DNA of 64,000 nucleotides from Massilia sp. UMI-21 (GTDB taxonomy: Bacteria > Pseudomonadota > Gammaproteobacteria > Burkholderiales > Burkholderiaceae_D): positions 3,844,001 through 3,908,000 of the forward strand of contig CP063848.1 of assembly GCA_015277795.1 (NCBI GenBank). The letters run 5' to 3'. This document shows positions 1-8,186 of the stretch, piece after piece (position 1 is the stretch's first letter; every line of letters begins with the position of its first letter). A model generated the notes under the pieces. That model worked only from the letters and a program-made list of their open reading frames with translations, did not search any database and had not been told where the DNA came from. The position numbers were made by a program, and so were the translations under genes.

Positions 1-10
1 CCGGCATAGA

Positions 11-67
11 CTTAGCGCAATTTTCTCCGCAAAAAAAGATTACTTATTGGCATGACATTGCGCTAAG
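11..67. repeat. 11-bp perfect inverted repeat upstream of the M16 peptidase genes
   Basis: The arms CTTAGCGCAAT (11-21) and ATTGCGCTAAG (57-67) are exact reverse complements separated by 35 bp of AT-rich DNA. They lie about 80 bp before the first peptidase gene. They could be a dyad operator or the stem of a leader hairpin; no T-run follows, so a terminator is unlikely. The same 11-mer recurs at 53929-53939, upstream of the phytochrome gene. Confidence 0.5.
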
Positions 68-144
68 ATCAGCGCATGGCAGCCTCGCTGCCAGTACAAG
101 CAAGCTGAAAACGCATCTTTCCGAGTTCATTTTTGAGGTCACCC

Positions 145-1554
145 ATGCGCATGCGCCAATTACCTGTTTTGCTGGCCGGGCTCACGTTCTCGCTGTCGGC
201 CTTCGCGGCTTCCGCGGACCAGTGGACCCTGCCGGTCGCAGTCAAGAAGCTCGACAACGGCCTGACGGTCATCGTCACCGAAGACCATAGCTCGCCGACC
301 GTCGGCGTGTCGGTCGTCTATCACGTGGGCATGCGCCTGGAGCCGAAGAACCGCACCGGTTTCGCCCACCTGTTCGAGCACCTGATGTTCCAGGGCACGC
401 CGAACGCCAAGAAGGGCGTGTTCGACACCACCATCACCGCCGGCGGCGGCCGCAACAACGGTTCGACCCGCCCCGACTTCACCAACTACATCGAGACCGC
501 TCCCCGTTCGGCGCTGGAGCCGATCCTGTGGCTGGAAGCGGACCGCATGAAGACCCTCGACTTCAACCCGACCACGCTGAAGAACCAGCAGGACGTGGTG
601 AAGGAAGAGATCCGCGTGAACGTCAAGAACCAGCCCTACGGCGGTTTCATGTGGATCGACATCGGCCAGCAGGCCTTCCAGAAGTGGGAGAACAACCATG
701 ACGGCTACGGCAGCTTCGAGGACCTCGAGAACGCCAGCCTGGAAGACGTGCGCGCCTTCCACCGCGACTACTATGGTCCGAACAACGCCGTGATCGCGAT
801 CGCCGGCGACCTCACCCCTGCCCAGGGCTTCGCGCTGGCGCAGAAGTATTTCGGCGGCATCCCGGCCCGGCCCACGCCGAAGCCGACCGACTTCAGCGAA
901 GGCCTGAACACCGTCGAGAAGCGTGTGGTGCAGAGCGACGCCCTGGCCCAGGTGCCGGCGATCGCCGCCGCCTGGAAGGTGCCGCCACGCGGCCACCGCG
1001 ACCAGGCCGCCATGGCGGTGCTGGGCCAGCTGATGGCCGGCGGCGACGCCTCGCTGCTCTACCAGGGCCTGGTGAAGGGTCGCGAGATCGCACTCAACGT
1101 CGACACCCTGTTCGGCCTGACCGGGCCCTTCGAGTATGACGGACCGACCCTGCTGACCGTGTTCGCGCTGTACAAGCCGAACAGCAGCGCCGACGCGGTG
1201 CTCAAGGCCATCGACGAGGAACTGGCCAGGGTCGCGAAGGACGGCGTCGACGAAGCCACGCTCAAGCGGGTCAAGACCAGCATGCTGGCCGACTGGAACA
1301 ACCAGCTGGAAAGCTTCATCAACCGCGCCGACATGCTGGCCAAGATGCAGGTGCTGTGGGGCGATGCCAACGTGGTCAACAAGATCCCGGGCTGGATCGA
1401 CGCGGTGAGCTCGGAAGACATCCAGCGCGCCGTGCGCACCTACCTGGTGCCGACCAACCGTACCGTCATTGACCGCAAGCCGGCCGCGATGCTCGCCGCA
1501 CCCGCCGCCGCCCCAGCCACCCCTGCCGCCGCACCGGCCGGCGCAAACAAATAA
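145..1554 (+). CDS. M16 family zinc metallopeptidase, catalytically competent subunit, secreted
   Basis: This is a periplasmic processing peptidase of the insulinase/pitrilysin family. The N-terminus is a signal peptide (short Arg-rich start, hydrophobic core, AFAASA cleavage region). The inverted zinc motif HLFEH is at residues 75-79, and a downstream KEEIRVN stretch supplies the expected third zinc ligand Glu. At about 470 residues it has the usual single-chain bacterial length. The tail is Ala/Pro-rich low complexity. The ATG at 145 follows a GAGG 6 bp upstream; an in-frame TTG at 133 overlaps that ribosome site and is less likely. It is followed after 11 bp by a second M16 gene lacking the zinc motif, so the two probably form a heterodimer, as known for paired bacterial M16B proteins. 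The exact substrate cannot be told. Confidence 0.9.
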   Translation: MRMRQLPVLLAGLTFSLSAFAASADQWTLPVAVKKLDNGLTVIVTEDHSSPTVGVSVVYHVGMRLEPKNRTGFAHLFEHLMFQGTPNAKKGVFDTTITAGGGRNNGSTRPDFTNYIETAPRSALEPILWLEADRMKTLDFNPTTLKNQQDVVKEEIRVNVKNQPYGGFMWIDIGQQAFQKWENNHDGYGSFEDLENASLEDVRAFHRDYYGPNNAVIAIAGDLTPAQGFALAQKYFGGIPARPTPKPTDFSEGLNTVEKRVVQSDALAQVPAIAAAWKVPPRGHRDQAAMAVLGQLMAGGDASLLYQGLVKGREIALNVDTLFGLTGPFEYDGPTLLTVFALYKPNSSADAVLKAIDEELARVAKDGVDEATLKRVKTSMLADWNNQLESFINRADMLAKMQVLWGDANVVNKIPGWIDAVSSEDIQRAVRTYLVPTNRTVIDRKPAAMLAAPAAAPATPAAAPAGANK

Positions 1555-1565
1555 GGAGCGCATCG

Positions 1566-2978
1566 ATGAAGAAACTGATGCTCGCAATGGCCGTGACACT
1601 GGCATTCGCACCGGCCGCCTACGCCGCGCCCGCCGCCGCCAAGGACCTGCCGATGCCGGCCTATGGCCAGGACAAGCCGATCCCGGTGCCGACGATCGCC
1701 AAGCAGACCCTGGCCAACGGCCTGACCGTCTGGGTCGTGCCGCGCGACGGCCTGCCGCGCGTGGACTACGTGCTGGCGGTGCGCGGCGCCGGCTTCGCGG
1801 CCGACGCGCCGCAAACCCCGGCCTTCGCCAACATGCTGGCCGGCCTGCTCAACGAAGGCAGCGCCAAGCGCGACTCGCGCGCGATCGCCGAGGCAGCCCA
1901 GGGCATGGGCGGCTCGGTCGCCGCCGGCGCCTCGTCGGACGGCATCGTGGTCTCGGCCAACGCGCTGGCCTCGCAGGCCGGCCCGATGATGCAGTTGCTG
2001 GCCGAAGTCGCCCGCACGCCCTCGTTCCCGGAAGGCGAAGTGGCGCTGGCCAAGGCCAATGCGCTGCAGGCGCTGCGCGTGTCCGAGACCCAGCCGGGCT
2101 TTCGCGCCGAGCGTGCGATCAGCAAGGCGATCTACGGCGACCATCCGTACAGCCGCACCACGCCGACCGTGGTGGCGATCAATGCCGTGACCCAGGGCAT
2201 GCTGCGCAGCGAGCACGCCAGGCGCATGCGTCCGGACCACGCCCTGCTGGTGATCACCGGCCCGGTGAAGCCGGCCGAGGCAATGAAGCTGGCCGAAGCC
2301 GCCTTCGGCGACTGGAAGGCCAGCGGCCCGCAGCTCCCGCAGACCGCCGCGGCGCCGGCCAGCGCCAAGCCGGCGCGCATCCTGCTCGAGCGTGACGGCA
2401 GCGTGCAGTCGGCCGTGCGCCTGGGCGCTCCCGGCATCGCCGCCAGCGCGGACGAGCAGATCCCGCTGCGCCTTGCCAGCACCATCCTGGGCGGCGGCTT
2501 CTCGAGCCGCGTCAACAGCAACCTGCGCGAGGAAAAGGGCTATACCTACGGCGCATCGGCCGGCGCGCGCATGAACCGCGCGGGCGGCGCGATCGTCGGC
2601 GGCGCCGACGTGCGCAACGAAGTGACCGCCGCGGCGCTCAACGAGTTCCTGGCGGAGTACAAGCGCATCGGCACCGAACCGGTGCCGGCCAAGGAAATGG
2701 AGATGAACAAGCGCTACGTCGCCGGCGGCTACATGATCAGCAACCAGCTGCAGCGCTCGGTCGCCTCGACCCTGGCGCAGAACTGGCTGGTCGGCCTGCC
2801 GGCCGAGTTCCTGGGCGAATACGTGCCGCGCATCCAGAAGGTCACGCCGGAACAGGTGCGCGCGGTAGCGAACAAGTACTTCGCCCCCGACCGACAGTCG
2901 ATCGTCGTGGTCGGCGATCCGAAGGCGGTGGGCGAGCAGCTCAAGAGCTTCGGCGAGTTCACGGTGACGGACAAGTAA
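1566..2978 (+). CDS. M16 family peptidase-like subunit lacking the zinc-binding motif, secreted
   Basis: It has a clear signal peptide (MKKLMLAMAVTLAFAPAAYA) and an M16 fold of about 470 residues. At the place of the HxxEH motif it reads FANMLAGLLNEG, so the metal ligands are missing. The C-terminal half keeps the LREEKGYTYG sequence typical of the non-catalytic partner, which supplies the Arg/Tyr substrate-binding residues. It is coupled to the upstream active M16 gene. The inference is one active and one substrate-binding subunit in the periplasm. A rho-independent terminator follows directly. Confidence 0.9.
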   Translation: MKKLMLAMAVTLAFAPAAYAAPAAAKDLPMPAYGQDKPIPVPTIAKQTLANGLTVWVVPRDGLPRVDYVLAVRGAGFAADAPQTPAFANMLAGLLNEGSAKRDSRAIAEAAQGMGGSVAAGASSDGIVVSANALASQAGPMMQLLAEVARTPSFPEGEVALAKANALQALRVSETQPGFRAERAISKAIYGDHPYSRTTPTVVAINAVTQGMLRSEHARRMRPDHALLVITGPVKPAEAMKLAEAAFGDWKASGPQLPQTAAAPASAKPARILLERDGSVQSAVRLGAPGIAASADEQIPLRLASTILGGGFSSRVNSNLREEKGYTYGASAGARMNRAGGAIVGGADVRNEVTAAALNEFLAEYKRIGTEPVPAKEMEMNKRYVAGGYMISNQLQRSVASTLAQNWLVGLPAEFLGEYVPRIQKVTPEQVRAVANKYFAPDRQSIVVVGDPKAVGEQLKSFGEFTVTDK

Positions 2979-3010
2979 GACAGGCAAGCGGTCTTGCAGG
3001 CCGATGCAAG

Positions 3011-3037
3011 AGCCCCGCCTGGCGGGGCTTTCTTTTT
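3011..3037 (+). terminator. Rho-independent terminator of the M16 operon
   Basis: An AGCCCCGCC stem pairs with GGCGGGGCT and is followed by TTCTTTTT. It sits 33 bp after the second M16 stop codon and just before the convergent SMR gene end. Confidence 0.85.
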
Positions 3038-3039
3038 GC

Positions 3040-3357
3040 TCAGTCGGCCGACAGCTTCATCAGGACGAGCCCGCAAACGATCAGCAGCGCCGCGATCACC
3101 CGCATGGCATTGACCCCCTCCCCCAGTACCGCGATGCCGACCACGAAGGCGCCCACGGCACCGATGCCGGTCCAGATCGTGTAGGCGGTCCCGAGGGGAA
3201 TCGTGCGCATCGCCGCGGCGAGCAAATAGAAACTGGCGACCATCGCGGCCAGCGTGAGCACGGACGGCCACAGCCGGCTGAAGCCGCTCGATTGCTTCAT
3301 CGCCACCGCCCATACCACTTCCAGCAGTCCCGCTACCAACAACATTGCCCAAGCCAT
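3040..3357 (-). CDS. sugE: SMR family guanidinium exporter (SugE/Gdx type)
   Basis: This is a 105-residue, four-helix small multidrug resistance protein of the inner membrane. The essential membrane-embedded Glu is at residue 13 in GLLEVVWA. The sequence pattern (LEVVWAVAMK, GTAYTIWTGIGAVGA, LGEGVNAMR) is the SugE/Gdx signature rather than EmrE. Members of this subgroup export guanidinium in exchange for protons. The assignment is supported by the two ACGG-loop hairpins in the leader, a guanidine-II riboswitch pattern. The ATG at 3357 is preceded by AGGAG. It converges on the M16 operon. Confidence 0.93.
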   Translation of the reverse strand: MAWAMLLVAGLLEVVWAVAMKQSSGFSRLWPSVLTLAAMVASFYLLAAAMRTIPLGTAYTIWTGIGAVGAFVVGIAVLGEGVNAMRVIAALLIVCGLVLMKLSAD

Positions 3358-3360
3358 CCG

Positions 3361-3426
3361 GCTCTCCTTTCGAAAAGCCGGGCCGTCCCGGTCATGGTTC
3401 CCACAGCGGGGGAGGCCGTTCCTCCT
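3361..3426 (-). promoter_or_regulatory. Guanidine-II (mini-ykkC) riboswitch upstream of sugE
   Basis: On the minus strand the leader holds two hairpins. P1 (3411-3425) is GGAGG-AACGG-CCTCC. P2 (3378-3391) is CCGGG-ACGG-CCCGG. Twin hairpins with ACGR loops define the guanidine-II class, which commonly controls SugE-type exporters. The 3' strand of P2 overlaps a CCGGCT segment that can instead pair with AGCCGG around the ribosome site (AGGAG at 3364-3368). Ligand-stabilised P2 would therefore free the Shine-Dalgarno sequence, giving translational ON control. P1 has one extra A in its loop, a deviation from the strict tetraloop. Confidence 0.8.
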
Positions 3427-3446
3427 GTACGCCTGACCGATGCGCC

Positions 3447-5339
3447 CTAGCCTTTCAGCGCCTTCTCCAGGTCCGGCAGCTCGGCCGGCTTGACCAGGTG
3501 GGCATCGAAACCCGCGTCCATCGCGCGCCGGCGGTCTTCCGGCGAGCCGTAGCCGGTGTGCGCCACCAGGCGGATGCCGGCCAGTGCCGGGTTCCTCTTG
3601 ATGCGGCGCGCCACCTCGTAGCCGTCGATGCCGGGCAGGCCGATGTCGAGCACGATCACCTGCGGGTGGTGGCGCCGCGCCAGTTCGTCGATCTGCGCGG
3701 CGTCCGAGGTGGTGCAGGTCTCGTAGCCCATCTCGGCCAGCAGGAAGGCCATCATTTCCATCGCGTCGACGTTGTCGTCCACCAGCAGCACGCGCATGCC
3801 GCTCCCGCCCGATTCCGGCGCCTGACGGTGCTCGGCGCCGCCGTCAGGGGTGCTCACGCGCAGCAGCGGCAGCTCGACCGTGAAGGTGCTGCCCATGCCG
3901 ATGCCGAGGCTCTCGGCGTATAAATGGCCGCCGTGCAGCTCGAGCAGGTGCGACACCAGCGACAGGCCGATGCCCAGGCCTTCCGGCGCACGGTCGGGCG
4001 GCACGTCCACCTGGGCGAACATGCCGAAAATGCGCGACAGGTTGTCTTCCGCGATGCCGATGCCGTTGTCGTGGACCGCGATCCGCACCCGCCCGTTGTC
4101 GGCCAGCGCGACCTCGATCTGTATCTCACCGCCCGTCGGCGTGAACTTGGCGGCGTTGTGCAGCAGGTTGCCCACCGACTGGGCCAGGCGCACCGGGTCG
4201 CCCGTCACCCACACCTGCTGCTCCGGCAGCTTCACGTCGAGCTGGTGGCCGCGCGAGTGGATCGCCGGCCCGGCGGTCTCGATTGCCTGGGCCACGACAG
4301 CGCCGAGGTTGACCTCTTCGGTGCGCAGCACGATCTTGCCCTCGGAAATGCGCGCCACGTCGAGCAGGTCATCCACCAGATGCGCCAGGTGGTCCACCTG
4401 GCGCGAGATGACTTCGCGCGCACGCGCCTGGCGCTCGGCGCTGCCCTCGCCCGTTGCGCCCAGCAGCGCGGCCGCGTTGCGGATCGGGCTGAGCGGGTTG
4501 CGCAGTTCGTGCGCGAGCGTCGCCAGGAACTGGTTCTTGTTGCGGTCGGCCGCGCGCAACAGCGCTTCCATCTCCTTGCGCGCCGTGATGTCGCTGGTAA
4601 CGCGCGCCACCCGGTATACCTGGCCGCGCGTGTCGCGTACGGGGAACAGGCGGTCGCGCACCCAGCGCATGCGGCCGTCGGGCGCATTGACGCGGAACTC
4701 GTCGTCGTAATGCGGCGCGTCGGGCAGTTGGCCCCAGCGCGCGGCGACACGCGGGCGATCGTCCGGATGCACCGCATCGAGCCAGCCGCCGGGCTGCTCG
4801 CGCAGCGACTCGACGCTGCGTCCCCAGATGTCCGAATAGGCCGGGCTGACGTACACCAGGCTGCCCTCGGGCACGGCGAACATCCAGAACACGTCGTCGA
4901 TGTTGTCGGTCAGCTGGCGAAATCGCTCCTCGCTGTCGCGCAGGTCGACCTGGGTCTGGTGCATGCGCAGCAGCGCATTGACGTTGGCGATCAGTTCGTC
5001 GGCTTCGATCGGCGCCGCCAGGTAGTTGTCGGCCCCGCCCTCCAGGCCGCGGATCTTGTCGGCGCGGCCCGTCAGCGCGGCCGAGGTTTGCAAGACCAGC
5101 ACCATGGCGCTGTCCGGATTGGCCTTGATGCGGCGGCAGACCTCGATGCCGTTGATATCGGGCAGCTTCACGTCGAGCAGCACCAGGGCCGGGCACAGGC
5201 GCTTGACCGTGTCCAGCGCGTCGGTGCCGTTGGTCGCTTCGACGACCTCGAACCCGGCTCCCTGCAGGATGCGTGTCTTGGCGTAACGCGCGCCGTCGTT
5301 GTCGTCTACGTTGAGGATCAAGGTCGAATTGGCTTTCAT
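3447..5339 (-). CDS. Hybrid histidine kinase REC-PAS-HisKA-HATPase-REC, last gene of the stressosome-like operon
   Basis: This 630-residue cytoplasmic signalling protein has no membrane segment. The N-terminal receiver (about 1-125) has its phospho-acceptor Asp near residue 56 in LVLLDVKLP. A PAS domain follows (about 135-255). The phospho-acceptor His is in FLATLAHELRNPL, then an HATPase_c domain with NLLHNAAKFT and DNGIGI boxes, and a C-terminal receiver (about 515-630) with VIVLDIGLPG. Its ATG overlaps the stop of the upstream kinase gene (ATGA), so it is translationally coupled. It has no DNA-binding domain, so another partner is needed downstream. The N-terminal receiver is a plausible target of the RsbT-like kinase encoded just before it; this is inference. 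Confidence 0.9.
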   Translation of the reverse strand: MKANSTLILNVDDNDGARYAKTRILQGAGFEVVEATNGTDALDTVKRLCPALVLLDVKLPDINGIEVCRRIKANPDSAMVLVLQTSAALTGRADKIRGLEGGADNYLAAPIEADELIANVNALLRMHQTQVDLRDSEERFRQLTDNIDDVFWMFAVPEGSLVYVSPAYSDIWGRSVESLREQPGGWLDAVHPDDRPRVAARWGQLPDAPHYDDEFRVNAPDGRMRWVRDRLFPVRDTRGQVYRVARVTSDITARKEMEALLRAADRNKNQFLATLAHELRNPLSPIRNAAALLGATGEGSAERQARAREVISRQVDHLAHLVDDLLDVARISEGKIVLRTEEVNLGAVVAQAIETAGPAIHSRGHQLDVKLPEQQVWVTGDPVRLAQSVGNLLHNAAKFTPTGGEIQIEVALADNGRVRIAVHDNGIGIAEDNLSRIFGMFAQVDVPPDRAPEGLGIGLSLVSHLLELHGGHLYAESLGIGMGSTFTVELPLLRVSTPDGGAEHRQAPESGGSGMRVLLVDDNVDAMEMMAFLLAEMGYETCTTSDAAQIDELARRHHPQVIVLDIGLPGIDGYEVARRIKRNPALAGIRLVAHTGYGSPEDRRRAMDAGFDAHLVKPAELPDLEKALKG

Positions 5340-6706
5340 GATTCGGTGTCTTCTTGGCTCGGCAGCGGGAAGCGGCGCGGCAGGGTCAGCGTGAAGGTCG
5401 AACCTGCGCCAAGGGTGCTGTTCACGTCCACGCGTCCGTGCAGCAGGTCAGCCAGCTTGCGGCACAGCGGAAGGCCGAGACCTGTTCCCTTGCTGCGCCG
5501 CTGAAGCGGATGTTCGATCTGGCTGAACTCTTCGAAAATCAGTTGCAGGTTGTCCGGGCCGATGCCGATCCCGGTATCGGCGACCGCGAACGCGATCTCG
5601 TCGCGCGCCTCGTCGTAGATGGCGGAGACGCGCACGGTCCCGCGCTCGGTAAACTTGAGGGCGTTCGAGATGAAGTTGCGCAGCACCTGCGAGATCTTGC
5701 CTTCGTCCGAATCGAAGGCCTCGGTCACGTTGGAGGGCTCGAACACCAGTTCGACGCGCCCTTCGTCCACCAGCGGGCGCAACATGCCCTTGAGGGCGCG
5801 GAACAGGTTGTCGACCACCACCGGGGCGAGATGCACCTCGACCTTGCCCGCCTCGATCTTGGCCAGGTCGAGCAGGTCGTTGACCAGCTCCGACAGGTCG
5901 TTGGCCGCGTTGGCGATGAACTGCACCTGGCGCTCCTGCTCGCCCGTCAGGTCGCCGTCCATGCGGTCCAGCAACAGCTGGGCCAGCGCGCGGATCGACG
6001 ACAGCGGCGTGCGCAGCTCATGGCTGGTGTTGGACAGGAAGCGCGACTTCATCTCATCGGCGCGGCGCAGGCGCTCGGCCTTGTCCTCGATCTCGGCGTA
6101 CAGGGCCACGATGCCGCGGTTGGTGTCTTCGAGCTCGCGCGTGAGCGACAACAGGTCTTCCTGGCGTTCGCGCAGCTCGGCCAGCGTGGCGACCAGTTCC
6201 TGGTTCTGCAGCTGCAGTTCCTGCAGCGTGTTCGAGACCGGGCTGTCGGCCAGGCGCGCCGCCACCTCGGCCAGGCGCGCCGGCGTGATGGCGGCCTGCG
6301 GCGGCAGCCGCTTGCGCATGGTAATGGTCGTGACCGCGCCCTGCGCCGGCTCGACATCGCAGGAGTCCATCAGGCGATGTGCGGTGATCAGCGCCAGTTC
6401 CGGCAAGGACCTGGAAATGCCTTCTTCCATATCGGGCAGGGTCGAGGCCTTGCGCGGCCCGCTGCCCGGGTTGATCGTCACCTCGAGGTTCTGGCGCGTT
6501 CCTTCGTTCTGGAGCTGGAACAGGGCGCGACCGCCCGATCCCTGGTGGCAGGCCACGCGCGCCACCTCCGACACGGCGGTCGCCACCCGCACCTGGTCCT
6601 GCTGCGAAAAGCCGAGCAGCTCCGAGACCTGGCGTGCCCGCTGACGCACCTGCACCACATCCTGGTCGCTGTCCAGGGCCACGTGCACGATGCGTTGCGT
6701 GCTCAC
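5336..6706 (-). CDS. Histidine kinase with an N-terminal RsbT-like ATPase domain
   Basis: The GTG start at 6706 overlaps the previous stop (GTGA); a longer open frame upstream only reads through the preceding gene. Residues about 1-135 resemble RsbT (DQDVVQVRQRARQVSELLGF, then VATAVSEVARVACHQG), but the Asn of the usual SELARN box is missing, so this domain probably no longer binds ATP. A coiled-coil stretch follows (about 165-230), then HisKA with FLSNTSHELRTPLSSIR, and an intact HATPase_c domain (NFISNALKFTERG, DTGIGIG, KGTGLGL). There are no membrane helices. The RsbT-like part could dock on the RsbR/RsbS complex, making this a kinase output of a stressosome. That role is inferred from sequence and operon position. 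Confidence 0.88.
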   Translation of the reverse strand: MSTQRIVHVALDSDQDVVQVRQRARQVSELLGFSQQDQVRVATAVSEVARVACHQGSGGRALFQLQNEGTRQNLEVTINPGSGPRKASTLPDMEEGISRSLPELALITAHRLMDSCDVEPAQGAVTTITMRKRLPPQAAITPARLAEVAARLADSPVSNTLQELQLQNQELVATLAELRERQEDLLSLTRELEDTNRGIVALYAEIEDKAERLRRADEMKSRFLSNTSHELRTPLSSIRALAQLLLDRMDGDLTGEQERQVQFIANAANDLSELVNDLLDLAKIEAGKVEVHLAPVVVDNLFRALKGMLRPLVDEGRVELVFEPSNVTEAFDSDEGKISQVLRNFISNALKFTERGTVRVSAIYDEARDEIAFAVADTGIGIGPDNLQLIFEEFSQIEHPLQRRSKGTGLGLPLCRKLADLLHGRVDVNSTLGAGSTFTLTLPRRFPLPSQEDTES

Positions 6707-7731
6707 GCGACACCTCCGTAGCGGCGCACCACCAGCACCATCGCGTCGTCGCGGCGGCGGATGTAGTCGCGCATCAGGACGGCGGCGATCAGCACGGCGC
6801 TGCGTCCGGCCAGTCCCGGGTACTTCGCCAGGTCCCACTGGGTCTGGATGCCGTCCGAGTGCATGATGCACAGCGCGCCGGGGCCGAACGGCATGGCGAA
6901 CTCCTGCACCTTGCGCATGTTGTGCCCGACGATGCCGTTGTGCGACACCAGCGCGCGCCTTCCGTCGTCGATGACGCAGCCGGCGATATTGCCGATGCCG
7001 GCGAAATGCAGCGCGTCCTCGTCGAAATCGATGCGCGCCGTCGCCATGGCCGCGCCGCGCGTGCCGCGCAAGGCGTCGTGCGCGGCCAGCATCAGGTCTT
7101 GCGCGCGCGGCGCCTTGCGCGCATCGAGCGTCTTGATGGCGGCGGCGGCCGCGCGCGCGGCTTCCGGTCCGTGCCCGAGGCCGTCGGCGGCGAGCAGCGA
7201 GGCGCCGCGGCCGTCGCAGCGCACGGCCCAGCCGTCGCCGCATTCTTCCTCGCCCGCCATCGGCGCCCACAGCGCGCCGATCTCGACGCCGCAGGGTTCC
7301 GGCGCCGCCCCGTCGCGCCACAGGCGCATGAAGAAGGCAGCGCCCTTGCCCGGCACGGTGTAGACGTCGAACTCGTCGGCCAGGCGGCGCAGCGCCCCCA
7401 GTCCGGTGCCGGCCGTGCCCGCGGTGGACATGCCGTCGACCAGGCAGGCGTCGATGTCGGCGATGCCCGGCCCCGCGTCGACCGCCAGCACGTCGATGCC
7501 GGCCCCGGCGGCCGACTGCGCCGGCCCGATGTGGACCTCGCCTTCGCCCGCATGCTTGAGGATGTTGGTGGAGGCCTCGGTGACGATCAGGGCCAGTTGG
7601 CCGGCCCGGGTCTCGTCGAAACCGAGTTCGTCGGCCAGGCGCTGGCCGGCACGGCGCGCCGCGGCGACGTCGCTCGCATGCGCGATGACGAACACCTGCT
7701 GCGGCGAGAGGGAACTGATCAGCGCTTCCAT
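6703..7731 (-). CDS. RsbT-like ATPase fused to SpoIIE/RsbX-type PP2C phosphatase
   Basis: The 342-residue protein has two parts. Residues about 10-140 are an anti-sigma/RsbT-like GHKL ATPase with intact boxes (IVTEASTNILKHAG, DAGPGIAD, GTAGTGLGAL). Residues about 150-340 are a SpoIIE-type Ser/Thr phosphatase with the metal-binding LLAADGLGHG motif. Phosphatases of this kind (RsbX, RsbU) reset phosphorylated STAS proteins. The gene overlaps the preceding rsbT-like gene by 13 bp and the following kinase by 4 bp. The likely role is dephosphorylation of the neighbouring RsbR and RsbS proteins. Confidence 0.88.
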   Translation of the reverse strand: MEALISSLSPQQVFVIAHASDVAAARRAGQRLADELGFDETRAGQLALIVTEASTNILKHAGEGEVHIGPAQSAAGAGIDVLAVDAGPGIADIDACLVDGMSTAGTAGTGLGALRRLADEFDVYTVPGKGAAFFMRLWRDGAAPEPCGVEIGALWAPMAGEEECGDGWAVRCDGRGASLLAADGLGHGPEAARAAAAAIKTLDARKAPRAQDLMLAAHDALRGTRGAAMATARIDFDEDALHFAGIGNIAGCVIDDGRRALVSHNGIVGHNMRKVQEFAMPFGPGALCIMHSDGIQTQWDLAKYPGLAGRSAVLIAAVLMRDYIRRRDDAMVLVVRRYGGVA

Positions 7732-8186
7732 TTGACGACCAATACGGCTGTGCCCTCGCCCGGACGGCTGTCGATGGCGAATTCGTCGACCAGGCGCTTG
7801 GAGCCACCCAGGCCGAGACCGAGGCCGCCGCCGGTGGTGAAACCGTCGCGCAGCGCGCTGTCGATGTCGGCAATGCCCTGTCCGCCATCGATGAACAGCA
7901 GGCCGATGCCCTTGCGAATACCGTCGTCCAGGCTGTCGAGGTGGACTTCGCCGCCCCCGCCGTACTTGATCGTGTTGCGCGCCAGCTCGCTGGCAGCCGT
8001 CACCAGTTTGGTCTGATCGACCAATGACAATGCGATGGCCACCGCCCGCTCACGCACCTGCTTGCGCAGGCCCACGACGTCCTCGTCCGATTGCAGGCGC
8101 AAGATCACGCGTGCGGTGCGATACTGGCGGTGGCTGTCCAGCAAGGCGGTATCGAACAGGACTGCATTGGTTTGCGCGCCGTTCAT
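7719..8186 (-). CDS. rsbT: RsbT-like serine/threonine kinase (anti-sigma regulatory factor family)
   Basis: This GHKL-fold kinase has all nucleotide-binding boxes: VTAASELARNTIKYG with the catalytic-site Asn, DGGQGIAD and GGGLGLGLGGSKRL. In Bacillus, RsbT is held by the RsbR/RsbS stressosome and phosphorylates them on stress. The gene follows an rsbS-like gene with a TGATG overlap. An in-frame GTG one codon upstream (8189) is an alternative start. The next gene repeats this domain fused to a phosphatase. Confidence 0.92.
   Translation of the reverse strand: MNGAQTNAVLFDTALLDSHRQYRTARVILRLQSDEDVVGLRKQVRERAVAIALSLVDQTKLVTAASELARNTIKYGGGGEVHLDSLDDGIRKGIGLLFIDGGQGIADIDSALRDGFTTGGGLGLGLGGSKRLVDEFAIDSRPGEGTAVLVVKWKR

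Noticed and set aside
160..2987. Long minus-strand frames opposite the M16 genes
   Set aside because: They show the same shadow composition and no recognised domain, while both M16 genes have signal peptides and family motifs.
5336..7888. An 850-codon frame suggesting a giant fusion kinase
   Set aside because: The part above 6706 is an Arg/Pro/Ala-rich shadow of the phosphatase and rsbT genes. The GTGA overlap at 6706 explains the true start.
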